NCBI GenBank assembly: GCA_964611195.1
Contig: CAZSXA010000146.1
Location: 1-6,047 of the forward strand
Source: JADLGL01 sp964611195
GTDB lineage: Bacteria; Pseudomonadota; Alphaproteobacteria; Rhizobiales; Kaistiaceae
Direction of reading: 5' to 3'
DNA length: 6,047 nt
Notes under the pieces: model-generated
The model's database searches: none
What the model saw: the letters and a program-made list of their open reading frames with translations, nothing else
Told to the model about the DNA's origin: nothing
Position numbers and translations under genes: made by a program
Shown: one piece after another, positions 1 to 6,047 of the stretch
How positions within the stretch are numbered: the stretch's first letter is position 1
Layout of the letters: every line of letters begins with the position of its first letter

Positions 1-225
1 CTGCCCCACGGTTATTTCCTCATGGCGGTGATCGCGCTGTCCCCGCCGATCTATCGCTGGAAAATGCGGCCGTTCATCGAGGAGTGGGATCGCACCTACG
101 CCTCGGCCGCCGAGCGTGCCCTGGTGTCCTCGGCGATTTCCGGCGGCGCCAAGCGCGAAACGCCGAGCGTCTCGGCGACCTCCTCGATCCCCGACATGCG
201 GGCGAGAACGCGCGTCGGGCAATAG
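1..225 (+). CDS. C-terminal fragment of AlkB-like alkane 1-monooxygenase (5' end outside window)
   Basis: The frame is open from the first base and ends at TAG 223-225, giving the last 74 residues of a protein that begins upstream. The visible part opens with LPHGYFLMAVIALSPPIYR, then WKMRPFIEEWDRTYAS. The pattern LP-x-GY-x(2)-M, a short hydrophobic stretch ending in PP, R-x(2)-M-x-P and a Trp resembles the end of AlkB-type integral-membrane non-haem di-iron alkane hydroxylases. In that family this segment follows the last histidine box. Those enzymes hydroxylate the terminal carbon of alkanes at the inner membrane. The histidine boxes themselves lie outside the window, so the call rests on this tail alone; another member of the fatty-acid desaturase/hydroxylase superfamily is possible. 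The last 43 codons lie opposite the 3' end of the convergent acyltransferase gene and read as a low-complexity Ser/Arg/Ala-rich tail that may not be conserved. Confidence 0.55.
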   Translation: MPHGYFLMAVIALSPPIYRWKMRPFIEEWDRTYASAAERALVSSAISGGAKRETPSVSATSSIPDMRARTRVGQ

Positions 226-1409
226 AAGCCCAGCGTTACGCGGTCCTGCTGCGGAACGATCACCACACAATTGGTGCCGCGCTGAAAGGCACCGCAATAG
301 ATCGCGTTGGTCTTGTACTCGGCGAATTCGCCGCCCGGCGTGTGCGGCGGCAACAGCGACAAGAGATAGTCGTATGGCGCGAAGCCGAAGAAACGGCGGC
401 CATAGAGCCCGGGGAACAGCCGGGCAATGCGGCGGTGAATGCCGAAGATCGCATTGTAGTGCATCTGGATGCGGAGCCGTTCTCGGCCGTCGCGGGTCAG
501 CTTCTCATCGAGGCGCCGGACATAGGCGTTGAAATCGCGGTGGCCGCGAATCGTGGCGTTCTGCATCCTTAGCCGCACGAAGGTGTCGTCGCCGTCGAAA
601 CGCCGCGCCGTCAGGTTGGTGTAGCCGATGACATGCGGGCGCCACAGCCGGCCGCGCGCATGGCCGATACCATAGGTGATGAGCGCGAAGATCAAGGTAC
701 GCTGCTGAACGCCGAGTTCGGCCGCGACGCGCTTCAAGTCCGGCCGGCTCAGCGCCAGCGTACGGACGCCGCGCTCGCCCATGTCGCGCCAGTGCAAGGC
801 GGTGATGAGATAATCGACGGGGAGCGCGAGGGCGCCGAAGCCTCGTGAAAGCATATGGCCGAGCCTGCGTTTCTGCCGCGCCGGCGGCGGCGCGTGCTGA
901 GAGGGTCGGCCGCGCATCACATTGGCCGTGTCGACCCCCTCGACGAGCGCATGCGAGGAGCGGAAGACGATGAGACTGCGGTTGCCCTCCGCCGTCTCGC
1001 CATCGCGTAGCGCGTAGCACTCGGCCCGGAAGTCCGGCAGACGCGGGTCGTCGAAGAGGTCGTCGGACGTCGCGACGGCCGCGTCGGGTAGCCCGGCGAA
1101 GTCGTCGACCTCGCGGAACGAGACGATGTCGGTGATGTCGAAGGGCCGGGCGTCGACATGCGCCTGGCGGCGGTCGTCGTGGCGGAGATTGAGCTGCGGC
1201 GCCAGCTCGATGATTCGAGCAGCGAGGGCGCGGAAGCTCTCCGCCGTCATCCGCTGCGGCGTATAGCCGGCGAAGAACACCGCGTTCCGGGCGGCCGCCA
1301 GATACCATTGGAAATTGGTGTAGGGGACGATTCCGGCATCAAGCCCTGCGGCGGAGACGGTCGAGCCGGGTTGATCGGCACCGGGGGCGGGAACGGTCTG
1401 GCGATTCAT
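96..1409 (-). CDS. Condensation/WS-DGAT-type acyltransferase-like protein
   Basis: A 437-residue protein if started at ATG 1409; an in-frame ATG at 1499 would add 30 residues. It is recognised by SLIVFRSSHALVEGVD at about residues 145-160, which sits where wax ester synthase/diacylglycerol acyltransferases and related condensation-type enzymes carry HHxxxDG. His153 aligns with the catalytic second His; the first His is Ser and the Asp is Glu157. Upstream are a typical entry segment (HDDRRQ...FDITDIVSF, about 77-98) and LFDDPRLPDFRAECYAL. The C-terminal half has YTNLTARRF (about 263) and the late beta segment NCVVIVPQQDRVTLGFY (about 380), as in the second lobe of this fold. The family transfers an acyl group from CoA or a carrier to an alcohol or other acceptor; the substrate here is unknown. 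The next gene downstream (convergent) resembles an alkane hydroxylase and the upstream divergent gene is an RND exporter, which suits a lipid role. I prefer the 1409 start because 1499 would run into the exporter's start region; neither has a good Shine-Dalgarno. The family call is fairly safe, the activity is not. Confidence 0.72.
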   Translation of the reverse strand: MNRQTVPAPGADQPGSTVSAAGLDAGIVPYTNFQWYLAAARNAVFFAGYTPQRMTAESFRALAARIIELAPQLNLRHDDRRQAHVDARPFDITDIVSFREVDDFAGLPDAAVATSDDLFDDPRLPDFRAECYALRDGETAEGNRSLIVFRSSHALVEGVDTANVMRGRPSQHAPPPARQKRRLGHMLSRGFGALALPVDYLITALHWRDMGERGVRTLALSRPDLKRVAAELGVQQRTLIFALITYGIGHARGRLWRPHVIGYTNLTARRFDGDDTFVRLRMQNATIRGHRDFNAYVRRLDEKLTRDGRERLRIQMHYNAIFGIHRRIARLFPGLYGRRFFGFAPYDYLLSLLPPHTPGGEFAEYKTNAIYCGAFQRGTNCVVIVPQQDRVTLGFYCPTRVLARMSGIEEVAETLGVSRLAPPEIAEDTRARSAAEA

Positions 1410-1504
1410 GCCTCGACGAAAAGGCTGATCCGCCTGCAAGTCAATGTGACGCTGATAGTCGTCGATGCTTGTGTCGCCCGGTAGGCGGCGATACCCCACA
1501 TTCC
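1410..1504. promoter_or_regulatory. Divergent intergenic region between acyltransferase and RND exporter genes
   Basis: These 95 bases separate the preferred starts of two divergent genes, so they should hold both promoters. They are somewhat richer in A/T than the coding sequence around them. On the minus strand a TTGACT hexamer (1444-1439) could be a -35 box, but 17 bases further is only TTTCGT, just upstream of ATG 1409, so the assignment is weak. No good plus-strand promoter, strong Shine-Dalgarno or clear inverted repeat was found. In particular, the inverted repeat at 3753-3784 has no copy here. Confidence 0.35.
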
Positions 1505-3751
1505 GTGGAAACGAACCCCGCCCCGCCGCAGCGCTCGCTTGCCTTCGGCCTCGACCGGATCGCCCTCGTCGCGCTGCGTTACCGGCGGCTGGCGGCCGTC
1601 GTCGCGGTGCTGGTGACGGCGATCTCGATCTACGGCCTCACCAACATCCAGATCGACCGCGACCTTCGTGATCTCTTCCGCGGCGAGACGGAGATCTACG
1701 AGACCTATGCCGAGGCGGCGCGGGACTTCGTCGATCCGGAGAACCAGGTGCTGGTGCTGGTCGAGGGCGACGTCGGCGCGCCGGGGAATCTGACGGTCCT
1801 TCGCGACCTCCAGCTCGAACTGCAGCTTCTGCCGAATGTCGGCAACGTCTTCTCGCCGTTCTCGCTGCGAACGCCGCCCGACGAGGACGGCTCGACGCGG
1901 CCGCTCATCGAGGATCCCGCAGACGGCCTCGACCCGGCGCTGATCGACCGCCTCCGCGCCCATCCGATCCTCGGCGAAGGGTTGATCTCCGCAGACGGCG
2001 ACGTTCTCCTCTACACAATCAACCACGCCGAGGCCCGGGCGCCGCAGGCGAGCCATGAGGCGCTGATCGAGGAGGTGAGGTCCACCGTCGGCGCGATGCT
2101 GGAGGGCACGAATCTCAGCGGGGAGATCGCCGGCTTCGCCGCGATGCGCACCGAGATCATTCAGCTGCTGGAGCGCGATCAGCTCGTTCTCAACGGCTCC
2201 GGCGTCATCATCGGCTTCTTTCTCAGCCTGCTCCTCTTCCGTTCGATCATCGGCGCGGCGGTCACCGCCCTGCCCGCCGCCATCGCCGGCATGACGATCC
2301 TCGGCTGGACCGGCGCGCTCGGAATCCCGGTGACGATCCTTTCCAATGTCGTGCCGGCGCTGGTGATGGTGCTCGGCTACGCCGACGGCATGCACCTCAC
2401 CTATGCCTGGCGGAAGCATCGTGACGCCGGCGCGTCGATCCTCGAGGCGGAGCGGCTGGCGCTGATCGAGGTCGGGCCGGCCTGCATGCTGACGGCCCTC
2501 ACCACGGCGGTCGCCTTCCTGTCGATGACGATTTCCGATGTCGGCATCGTTCAGGATTTCGGCTGGGTTGGGGCGGTCGGCACGATCGTCGGGGCGATCG
2601 TGGTGCTCGTCGGGCACGGAATTCTGGTCCAGATCTTCGGGCGCTTCTGGAAGGCGGAACGGCGCACCAGCCTGGTCGAATGGCTGTCAGGGCCCTGCGC
2701 CTCGCTGACGCAATGGGTGACGGCGCGGGCGCGGACGCTGTCGATCGCGGCGGCGGCGGCCGTCGGCGCAACCGCTTTCGGCTTCTTCCTCGTGCCGGCG
2801 GAGAACTCGCTCTCCGAAACGCTGCCGCCCGGCAGCGACATGGTCGCAGCGCTCAACCTTATCGACGACGAGCTTGGTGGCGCGTTCCCGATCCAGATCA
2901 TCGTGCCGCTCGAGGAGGAGACGATCAGCGAGGCCGATCTGGAGCGAATCCGGCAGGTGCATCAGGCGGTCGACGGATTGGGCGCGTCGCGGCCGCTCTC
3001 ACTGTGGAGCCTTGCCGAATGGGCAGGCGTCGAAGGCGGAGAGGACACGACCGATCTGGTAGCGCAGTTGCCGGAGGACATCACGCGGCTCTTCGTCGGC
3101 GAGGGCGGTGCGCTGGTGACGCTCAACGTCGTCGAGATGCCCACGGCGGAAACGGTCGAGGTCGTCGACCGGGTGGAAGAAGCCGCCGTCGCGGCGGTGC
3201 CCGGCTCCATCGTCACGGGCGCCACGGTGCTCGGCGCCCGGGAGGCGACCCGTACGATCGGAGACCTCATCATCAGTCTCGGCGTCGCGGTCGTCGTCGC
3301 CCTGATGCTGCTGGCGCTGGCGGTGCGCAAGATCGGCGCGGCGGTGGTCGCAGCGATCCCCAACCTGTTGCCGATCTTTGCAGTCGGGACGATCCTCTAC
3401 CTGACCGGCGCAGGCATGCAGCTGACAAGCATCGTCTCATTGACGATCGCCTTCGGCGTCGCGATCGACGACACGATTCACTACCTCAACGTCTTCATGC
3501 GAACGCCGGCGCAAAGCGTCCGGGAGCGCGTCATCGAGGCGGCTCGGCGGGTTGGTCCGGTGCTGATCGGAACGACCTTCGTGCTGGTCGGCGGGCTGAC
3601 GATGACCCAGTCGAGCGGCCTCGCCACCGTCGCCCTGTTCGGGCTTCTGGCGATGTCCAGCCTGATTGTCGCCCTTTTCGCCGACCTCGTCTTCCTGACC
3701 GCTCTCATCGCCGGACCGGCGCGGCGGTTGTTTGACAAGGGCCGCGGATAA
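1505..3751 (+). CDS. RND-superfamily exporter (COG1033/HAE3-like)
   Basis: A complete 748-residue inner-membrane transporter with the duplicated RND layout. TM1 (about 27-46) is followed by a periplasmic domain to about 227, TM2-TM6 (about 229-378), TM7 (412-430), a second periplasmic domain (about 431-585) and TM8-TM12 to the C-terminus. Each half carries the family signature in its fourth helix: GYADGMHL at 291-298 and GVAIDDTIHYLN at 651-662. The acidic residues are the expected proton-relay positions. IQIDRDLRDLF after TM1 and the length of about 750 residues fit the COG1033/HAE3 type, which includes the hopanoid exporter HpnN and sterol-sensing-like members. Such proteins move lipids or hydrophobic compounds by proton antiport; no membrane-fusion or outer-membrane partner gene is present here. 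The substrate cannot be told from sequence. There is no in-frame ATG before TM1: GTG 1505 is preferred, and TTG 1469 would add 12 residues and overlap the neighbour's longer start. Neither has a clear ribosome site. The stop lies one base before an inverted repeat. Confidence 0.9.
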   Translation: METNPAPPQRSLAFGLDRIALVALRYRRLAAVVAVLVTAISIYGLTNIQIDRDLRDLFRGETEIYETYAEAARDFVDPENQVLVLVEGDVGAPGNLTVLRDLQLELQLLPNVGNVFSPFSLRTPPDEDGSTRPLIEDPADGLDPALIDRLRAHPILGEGLISADGDVLLYTINHAEARAPQASHEALIEEVRSTVGAMLEGTNLSGEIAGFAAMRTEIIQLLERDQLVLNGSGVIIGFFLSLLLFRSIIGAAVTALPAAIAGMTILGWTGALGIPVTILSNVVPALVMVLGYADGMHLTYAWRKHRDAGASILEAERLALIEVGPACMLTALTTAVAFLSMTISDVGIVQDFGWVGAVGTIVGAIVVLVGHGILVQIFGRFWKAERRTSLVEWLSGPCASLTQWVTARARTLSIAAAAAVGATAFGFFLVPAENSLSETLPPGSDMVAALNLIDDELGGAFPIQIIVPLEEETISEADLERIRQVHQAVDGLGASRPLSLWSLAEWAGVEGGEDTTDLVAQLPEDITRLFVGEGGALVTLNVVEMPTAETVEVVDRVEEAAVAAVPGSIVTGATVLGAREATRTIGDLIISLGVAVVVALMLLALAVRKIGAAVVAAIPNLLPIFAVGTILYLTGAGMQLTSIVSLTIAFGVAIDDTIHYLNVFMRTPAQSVRERVIEAARRVGPVLIGTTFVLVGGLTMTQSSGLATVALFGLLAMSSLIVALFADLVFLTALIAGPARRLFDKGRG

Positions 3752-3752
3752 T

Positions 3753-3784
3753 TCAGTTCGTTCAGACTTGACTGAACGAACTGA
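3753..3784. promoter_or_regulatory. Perfect 13-bp inverted repeat, probable operator of the regulator-transporter operon
   Basis: The arm TCAGTTCGTTCAG (3753-3765) is matched exactly by its reverse complement CTGAACGAACTGA (3772-3784) around a 6-base centre, ACTTGA. Each arm contains a repeated short element: TTCAG at 3752-3756 and 3761-3765 on the left, CTGAA at 3772-3776 and CTGAC at 3781-3785 on the right. It lies 36 bases upstream of the GbsR/MarR-type gene and overlaps a possible -35 box, so an operator, possibly autoregulatory, is the best reading. A transcription terminator for the exporter ending at 3751 is less likely because the stem is only about half G/C and no T-run follows on the plus strand. 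That the adjacent regulator binds it is inference. Confidence 0.7.
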
Positions 3785-3796
3785 CTGGGGTAGTCG
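3768..3796 (+). promoter_or_regulatory. Possible promoter for the GbsR/MarR-mmpL operon
   Basis: TTGACT at 3768-3773 is a good -35 hexamer. Seventeen bases later TAGTCG (3791-3796) is a poor -10, though weak -10 boxes are common in GC-rich alphaproteobacteria. Transcription would start near 3803, just ahead of the Shine-Dalgarno at 3808. The -35 begins inside the dyad centre and extends into its right arm, so a bound repressor would block polymerase. Confidence 0.35.
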
Positions 3797-3807
3797 GCGC
3801 GCGATCG

Positions 3808-3813
3808 AAGGGG
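3808..3813 (+). promoter_or_regulatory. Ribosome binding site deciding the GTG start at 3821
   Basis: AAGGGG lies 7 bases before GTG 3821. No comparable site precedes the in-frame ATG codons at 3839 and 3851, so the GTG start is preferred. Confidence 0.6.
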
Positions 3814-3820
3814 CGATTTC

Positions 3821-4369
3821 GTGACGACATCCCAATCCATGGCAGAGACCATGAGCGACGAGTCGGCCGATCCGGCTGCCCGCTTCGTGGAACAGATGGG
3901 TCTCATCTGCGAGTATGACAACCTCCCCCGCATCGCCGGGCGGATGCTCGGGCTGCTTATCGTCGAGGACGGTCCGTTCAGCCTGCGCGATCTTGCCGAC
4001 CGGCTGAAGGTCAGCCGCGCCAGCATATCCACCAATGCGAGGATGCTGACCGATAGCGGCCTCGTGGAAAGGGTAGCCAAGCCGGGCGACCGCCAAGACT
4101 ACTACAAGCTCGCCGGCGATCCGTTCCGCCGCATGCTCGAAGGCAAGGTGCGGGCCCTCCGCAAGATGTCGGCGATTTTCGCCGGCGCCGCGGAGACCTT
4201 CCCGGCCGATCAGGAGGCCGTCGCGGTGCGGCTTCGCGAAATGGCCGACTTCCACAATGCCGCCGCCGACACCGTGGCGGAACTGATCAATCAAACCCCT
4301 CAGACCGAAACGCGCGCTCAAGGCGCTATTCGGTCGCGCTCTCATCCAGGAGATCCAAGGTGGCTGTGA
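3821..4369 (+). CDS. GbsR/MarR-family winged-helix transcriptional regulator
   Basis: A 182-residue DNA-binding protein, a usual length for the GbsR (COG1510) branch of MarR-like regulators. Residues about 20-50 (RFVEQMGLICEYDNLPRIAG, then RMLGLLIVED) form the N-terminal helices with the PRIAGR-x-LG-x-L pattern typical of GbsR-like proteins. The helix-turn-helix is at about 54-82 (SLRDLADRLKVSRASIS, then NARMLTDSGLV). The wing follows with VERVAKPGDRQDYYKLAGD (83-100). A long helical region at about 101-157 probably dimerises. The final 25 residues are polar and probably disordered, and are partly shaped by the overlap with the next gene. The family includes repressors of osmolyte and transporter genes; the effector is unknown here. 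It follows an inverted repeat and overlaps the MmpL-type gene by 10 bases, so it most likely regulates that transporter and itself. GTG 3821 is chosen for its Shine-Dalgarno. Confidence 0.85.
   Translation: MTTSQSMAETMSDESADPAARFVEQMGLICEYDNLPRIAGRMLGLLIVEDGPFSLRDLADRLKVSRASISTNARMLTDSGLVERVAKPGDRQDYYKLAGDPFRRMLEGKVRALRKMSAIFAGAAETFPADQEAVAVRLREMADFHNAAADTVAELINQTPQTETRAQGAIRSRSHPGDPRWL
4348..4352 (+). promoter_or_regulatory. Ribosome binding site for the MmpL-family gene, inside the regulator's 3' end
   Basis: AGGAG lies 7 bases before GTG 4360 and within the coding sequence of the regulator. It fixes the start of the next gene and indicates translational coupling of the two. Confidence 0.65.
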
Positions 4370-6047
4370 TTCTCTACCGGCTCGGCCGGTTCTCATTCCG
4401 CAATCGCTGGCTGATGCTGGGATTGTGGGTCGTGATGCTGATCGGCGCCGGCATTGCCGGAACGACCCTTGCCGGTCAGACGACCTCGAGCTTCTCCGTT
4501 CCCGGGACGCCGTCCCAGGAGGCGCTCGACCTCATGGAAGAGCGCGCCGGCGGGCTGTCCGAAGGCGGCACTCGAGCCCGTTTCGTCTTCGCCGCGCCCG
4601 AAGGAGAGCGCATCGATCAGCCCGAATACGTTGCGGCGATCGAGGAGGCGCTTGCCGAGATTGCCGCGTGGCCGGGCAATATCGAGGAGATCTATCCCGA
4701 CCATGAGGGCGGCGAGCTCGACGACCGGCAGGCGCCGGCGGAGGTCCGCAACCCGTTCGATGTCGGGCTGGTCTCGCCGAACGGCCAGATCGCAATCGGT
4801 CAGGTGCTGTTCTCGGTCCAGGCCTTCGACCTCGTCGAGGAGACTCGCGAGTTCCTGGTCGAGGCCGGCGACCCGGCCCGCGAGGCCGGCCTTCAGGTCG
4901 AGGTCGGCGGCGATGCGCTGCAGCCGCCGGTCGAGCAGGGCCTCACCGAACTTATCGGCGTCGCGGTGGCGGCAGTGGTCCTGACCATCACCTTCGGTTC
5001 GCTCGTCGCCGCCGGCCTGCCGCTGCTGATGGCGTTCGTCGGCATCGGCATCGGCATCAGCCTCATCACCGCCGCGACCGGCTTCATCGACATGTCGGCG
5101 GAATCGTCGATCCTGGCGATGATGCTCGGCCTTGCGGTTGCGATCGACTACTCGCTCTTCATCGTCTCGCGGCACCGGCTCGAATTCGCCAAGGGCAAAT
5201 CGCTCGAAGAGGCGGCGGGAACCGCCGTCGGCACCGCGGGCAATGCGGTGGCGTTCGCCGGCCTCACCGTCATCATCGCTCTTGCCGGGCTCTCGGTGGT
5301 CGGGATTCCGTTCCTCACAGAAATGGCGCTGTCGGCCGTCGTGACCGTCCTCTTCGCGATCCTGATCGCTGTGTCGCTGCTCCCGGCGGTCCTCGGCTTT
5401 GCCGGCAGGCGCGTGCTGAGCCGCAAGGTGCGCAAGGGTGCCGAGCCGTTCTCGCATCCGACCGACCGGACACTCGGCACGCGCTGGGGCCGGTTCGTCA
5501 CGTCCAACCCGATCGCCGTTCTGCTGGTGTCGATCGTCGGGCTCGGCGTGCTCGCCATTCCGGCCTTCGACATGGAACTCGGCATCCCGGGCGACGAAGC
5601 GGCGGCCGAGGATTCAACGCAGCGCCAGGCCTACGACCTCATCGCCGAGAATTTCGGGCCCGGCTTCAACGGCCCGCTGCAAATCGTGCTCGACGTCGAG
5701 GAGGGAACCGATGTCGAGGCGGCCGTGCAGGGCGTTCAGGCCGAACTCTCGGCGATGGACCGCATCGCCGACGTCCAGCCGATCGCCGTGATCCCGGAGA
5801 CCAACTTCGCGGTTCTCCAGGCGACGCCGACCACCGCGCCGTCCTCGACGGCGACGAGCGACCTCGTCCAGGACATTCGCGACGATTCCGGCCGGATCCT
5901 CGAGGCCACAGGAGCGGATATCGGGGTGACCGGCCTCACGGCGTTCATGATCGACGTGTCGGACCGGCTCGCCGAAGCGATGACTCCGTATCTGATCGTC
6001 GTGGTCGGGCTCGCTGCCCTGGATGACCGAAGGATAGAGAACGATGT
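4360..6047 (+). CDS. MmpL-family RND transporter (3' end not in window)
   Basis: The frame opens at GTG 4360 and runs to the window edge without a stop: 562 codons plus two bases, against roughly 700-750 residues for complete family members. TM1 is at about 17-38. A periplasmic domain follows (about 39-195; note SFSVPGTPSQEALDLMEER, the usual MmpL entry motif). TM2-TM6 lie at about 196-350. GLAVAIDYSLFIVSRHR (257-273) is the MmpL signature; Asp263-Tyr264 correspond to the proton-relay Asp-Tyr pair known from MmpL3. A cytoplasmic linker leads to TM7 (about 384-402, after TSNPIAVLL), then FDMELGIPGDEAA and the second periplasmic domain to about 541. TM8 begins at TPYLIVVVGLAAL (542-554) but breaks off into DDRRIEND, which does not fit a membrane helix. 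Such proteins export lipids or hydrophobic compounds across the inner membrane. It overlaps the regulator gene by 10 bases and should be cotranscribed with it. The family call is firm; whether the gene is intact is doubtful because of its end. Confidence 0.88.
   Translation, partial: MAVILYRLGRFSFRNRWLMLGLWVVMLIGAGIAGTTLAGQTTSSFSVPGTPSQEALDLMEERAGGLSEGGTRARFVFAAPEGERIDQPEYVAAIEEALAEIAAWPGNIEEIYPDHEGGELDDRQAPAEVRNPFDVGLVSPNGQIAIGQVLFSVQAFDLVEETREFLVEAGDPAREAGLQVEVGGDALQPPVEQGLTELIGVAVAAVVLTITFGSLVAAGLPLLMAFVGIGIGISLITAATGFIDMSAESSILAMMLGLAVAIDYSLFIVSRHRLEFAKGKSLEEAAGTAVGTAGNAVAFAGLTVIIALAGLSVVGIPFLTEMALSAVVTVLFAILIAVSLLPAVLGFAGRRVLSRKVRKGAEPFSHPTDRTLGTRWGRFVTSNPIAVLLVSIVGLGVLAIPAFDMELGIPGDEAAAEDSTQRQAYDLIAENFGPGFNGPLQIVLDVEEGTDVEAAVQGVQAELSAMDRIADVQPIAVIPETNFAVLQATPTTAPSSTATSDLVQDIRDDSGRILEATGADIGVTGLTAFMIDVSDRLAEAMTPYLIVVVGLAALDDRRIEND
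6019..6047 (+). other. Probable foreign junction: end of one gene and start of another replacing mmpL TM8
   Basis: After CTG 6019-6021 the MmpL frame would encode DDRRIEND where several more hydrophobic residues are expected. The bases 6021-6047 hold 13 G/C in 27, clearly lower than the coding sequence before them. They also read like a normal gene boundary in other frames: TGA at 6024-6026, AAGGA at 6030-6034, and ATG at 6044-6046 after a 9-base gap. A deletion, an insertion or a chimeric sequence end would each explain this. With under 30 bases visible, chance is not excluded. Confidence 0.4.

Noticed and set aside
1416..1444. Minus-strand promoter TTGACT-17-TTTCGT for the acyltransferase
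   Set aside because: The -10 match is poor and lies only 6 bases from the preferred ATG, so it would need a leaderless transcript. It is mentioned under the intergenic region but not called separately.
1406..2617. Long minus-strand open frame (403 codons) opposite the first exporter
   Set aside because: Its translation is rich in Asp, Arg, His and Gln with no domain pattern, the typical antisense shadow of a GC-rich membrane-protein gene. The plus-strand product has clear RND motifs and helices.
2680..3735. Plus-strand out-of-frame open frame (351 codons) inside the exporter
   Set aside because: The product is extremely Arg/Gly-rich and lies wholly within the exporter in another frame; it is a composition artefact.
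3753..3784. Inverted repeat as an intrinsic terminator of the exporter gene
   Set aside because: The hairpin has 13 perfect pairs but about half A/T, and is followed by CTGGGGTAG with no U-tract. Its place across a -35 box favours an operator, though a dual role is not excluded.
3437..4396. Minus-strand open frame (319 codons) crossing the exporter end, the spacer and the regulator
   Set aside because: It runs opposite two well-supported genes and the inverted repeat, and its translation shows no family features.
4393..5457. Minus-strand open frame (354 codons) opposite the MmpL gene
   Set aside because: Composition is dominated by Arg, Asp, Glu, His and Gly without recognisable domains, while the plus strand reads a textbook MmpL protein through the whole region.

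Overview
The window is a gene-dense stretch of GC-rich bacterial DNA with strongly G/C-biased third codon positions, GTG starts and little intergenic space. This suits an alphaproteobacterium (a Hyphomicrobiales/Rhodospirillales-like organism is my inference; no rRNA or other phylogenetic marker is present). No mobile element, tRNA, rRNA or CRISPR array is visible.

Layout, left to right: (1) at 1-225 (+), the C-terminal end of a gene that begins outside the window and resembles the C-terminus of AlkB-type alkane 1-monooxygenases; (2) at 96-1409 (-), a convergent gene for an acyltransferase of the condensation/WS-DGAT type with a modified active-site motif, whose 3' end overlaps gene 1 by 130 bp; (3) a 95-bp gap (1410-1504) holding the divergent starts of genes 2 and 4; (4) at 1505-3751 (+), a complete two-repeat RND-superfamily exporter (COG1033/HAE3-like); (5) at 3752-3820, a short spacer with a perfect 13-bp inverted repeat and a possible promoter; (6) at 3821-4369 (+), a GbsR/MarR-type winged-helix regulator; (7) from 4360 (+) to the window end, a second RND-type transporter of the MmpL family, starting inside the last codons of the regulator and cut off by the window edge.

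Working model (inference): a membrane hydroxylase of the alkane type, an acyltransferase that could esterify lipid or alcohol acceptors, and two RND lipid/hydrophobe exporters form a neighbourhood for handling or exporting hydrophobic molecules. The GbsR/MarR protein probably controls the MmpL gene, and perhaps itself, through the inverted repeat. The most suspicious point is the last ~30 bases: the MmpL reading frame stays open but its eighth membrane helix is interrupted by charged residues, and the bases look like the junction between two other genes (stop, Shine-Dalgarno, ATG). This suggests a rearrangement or a chimeric contig end.
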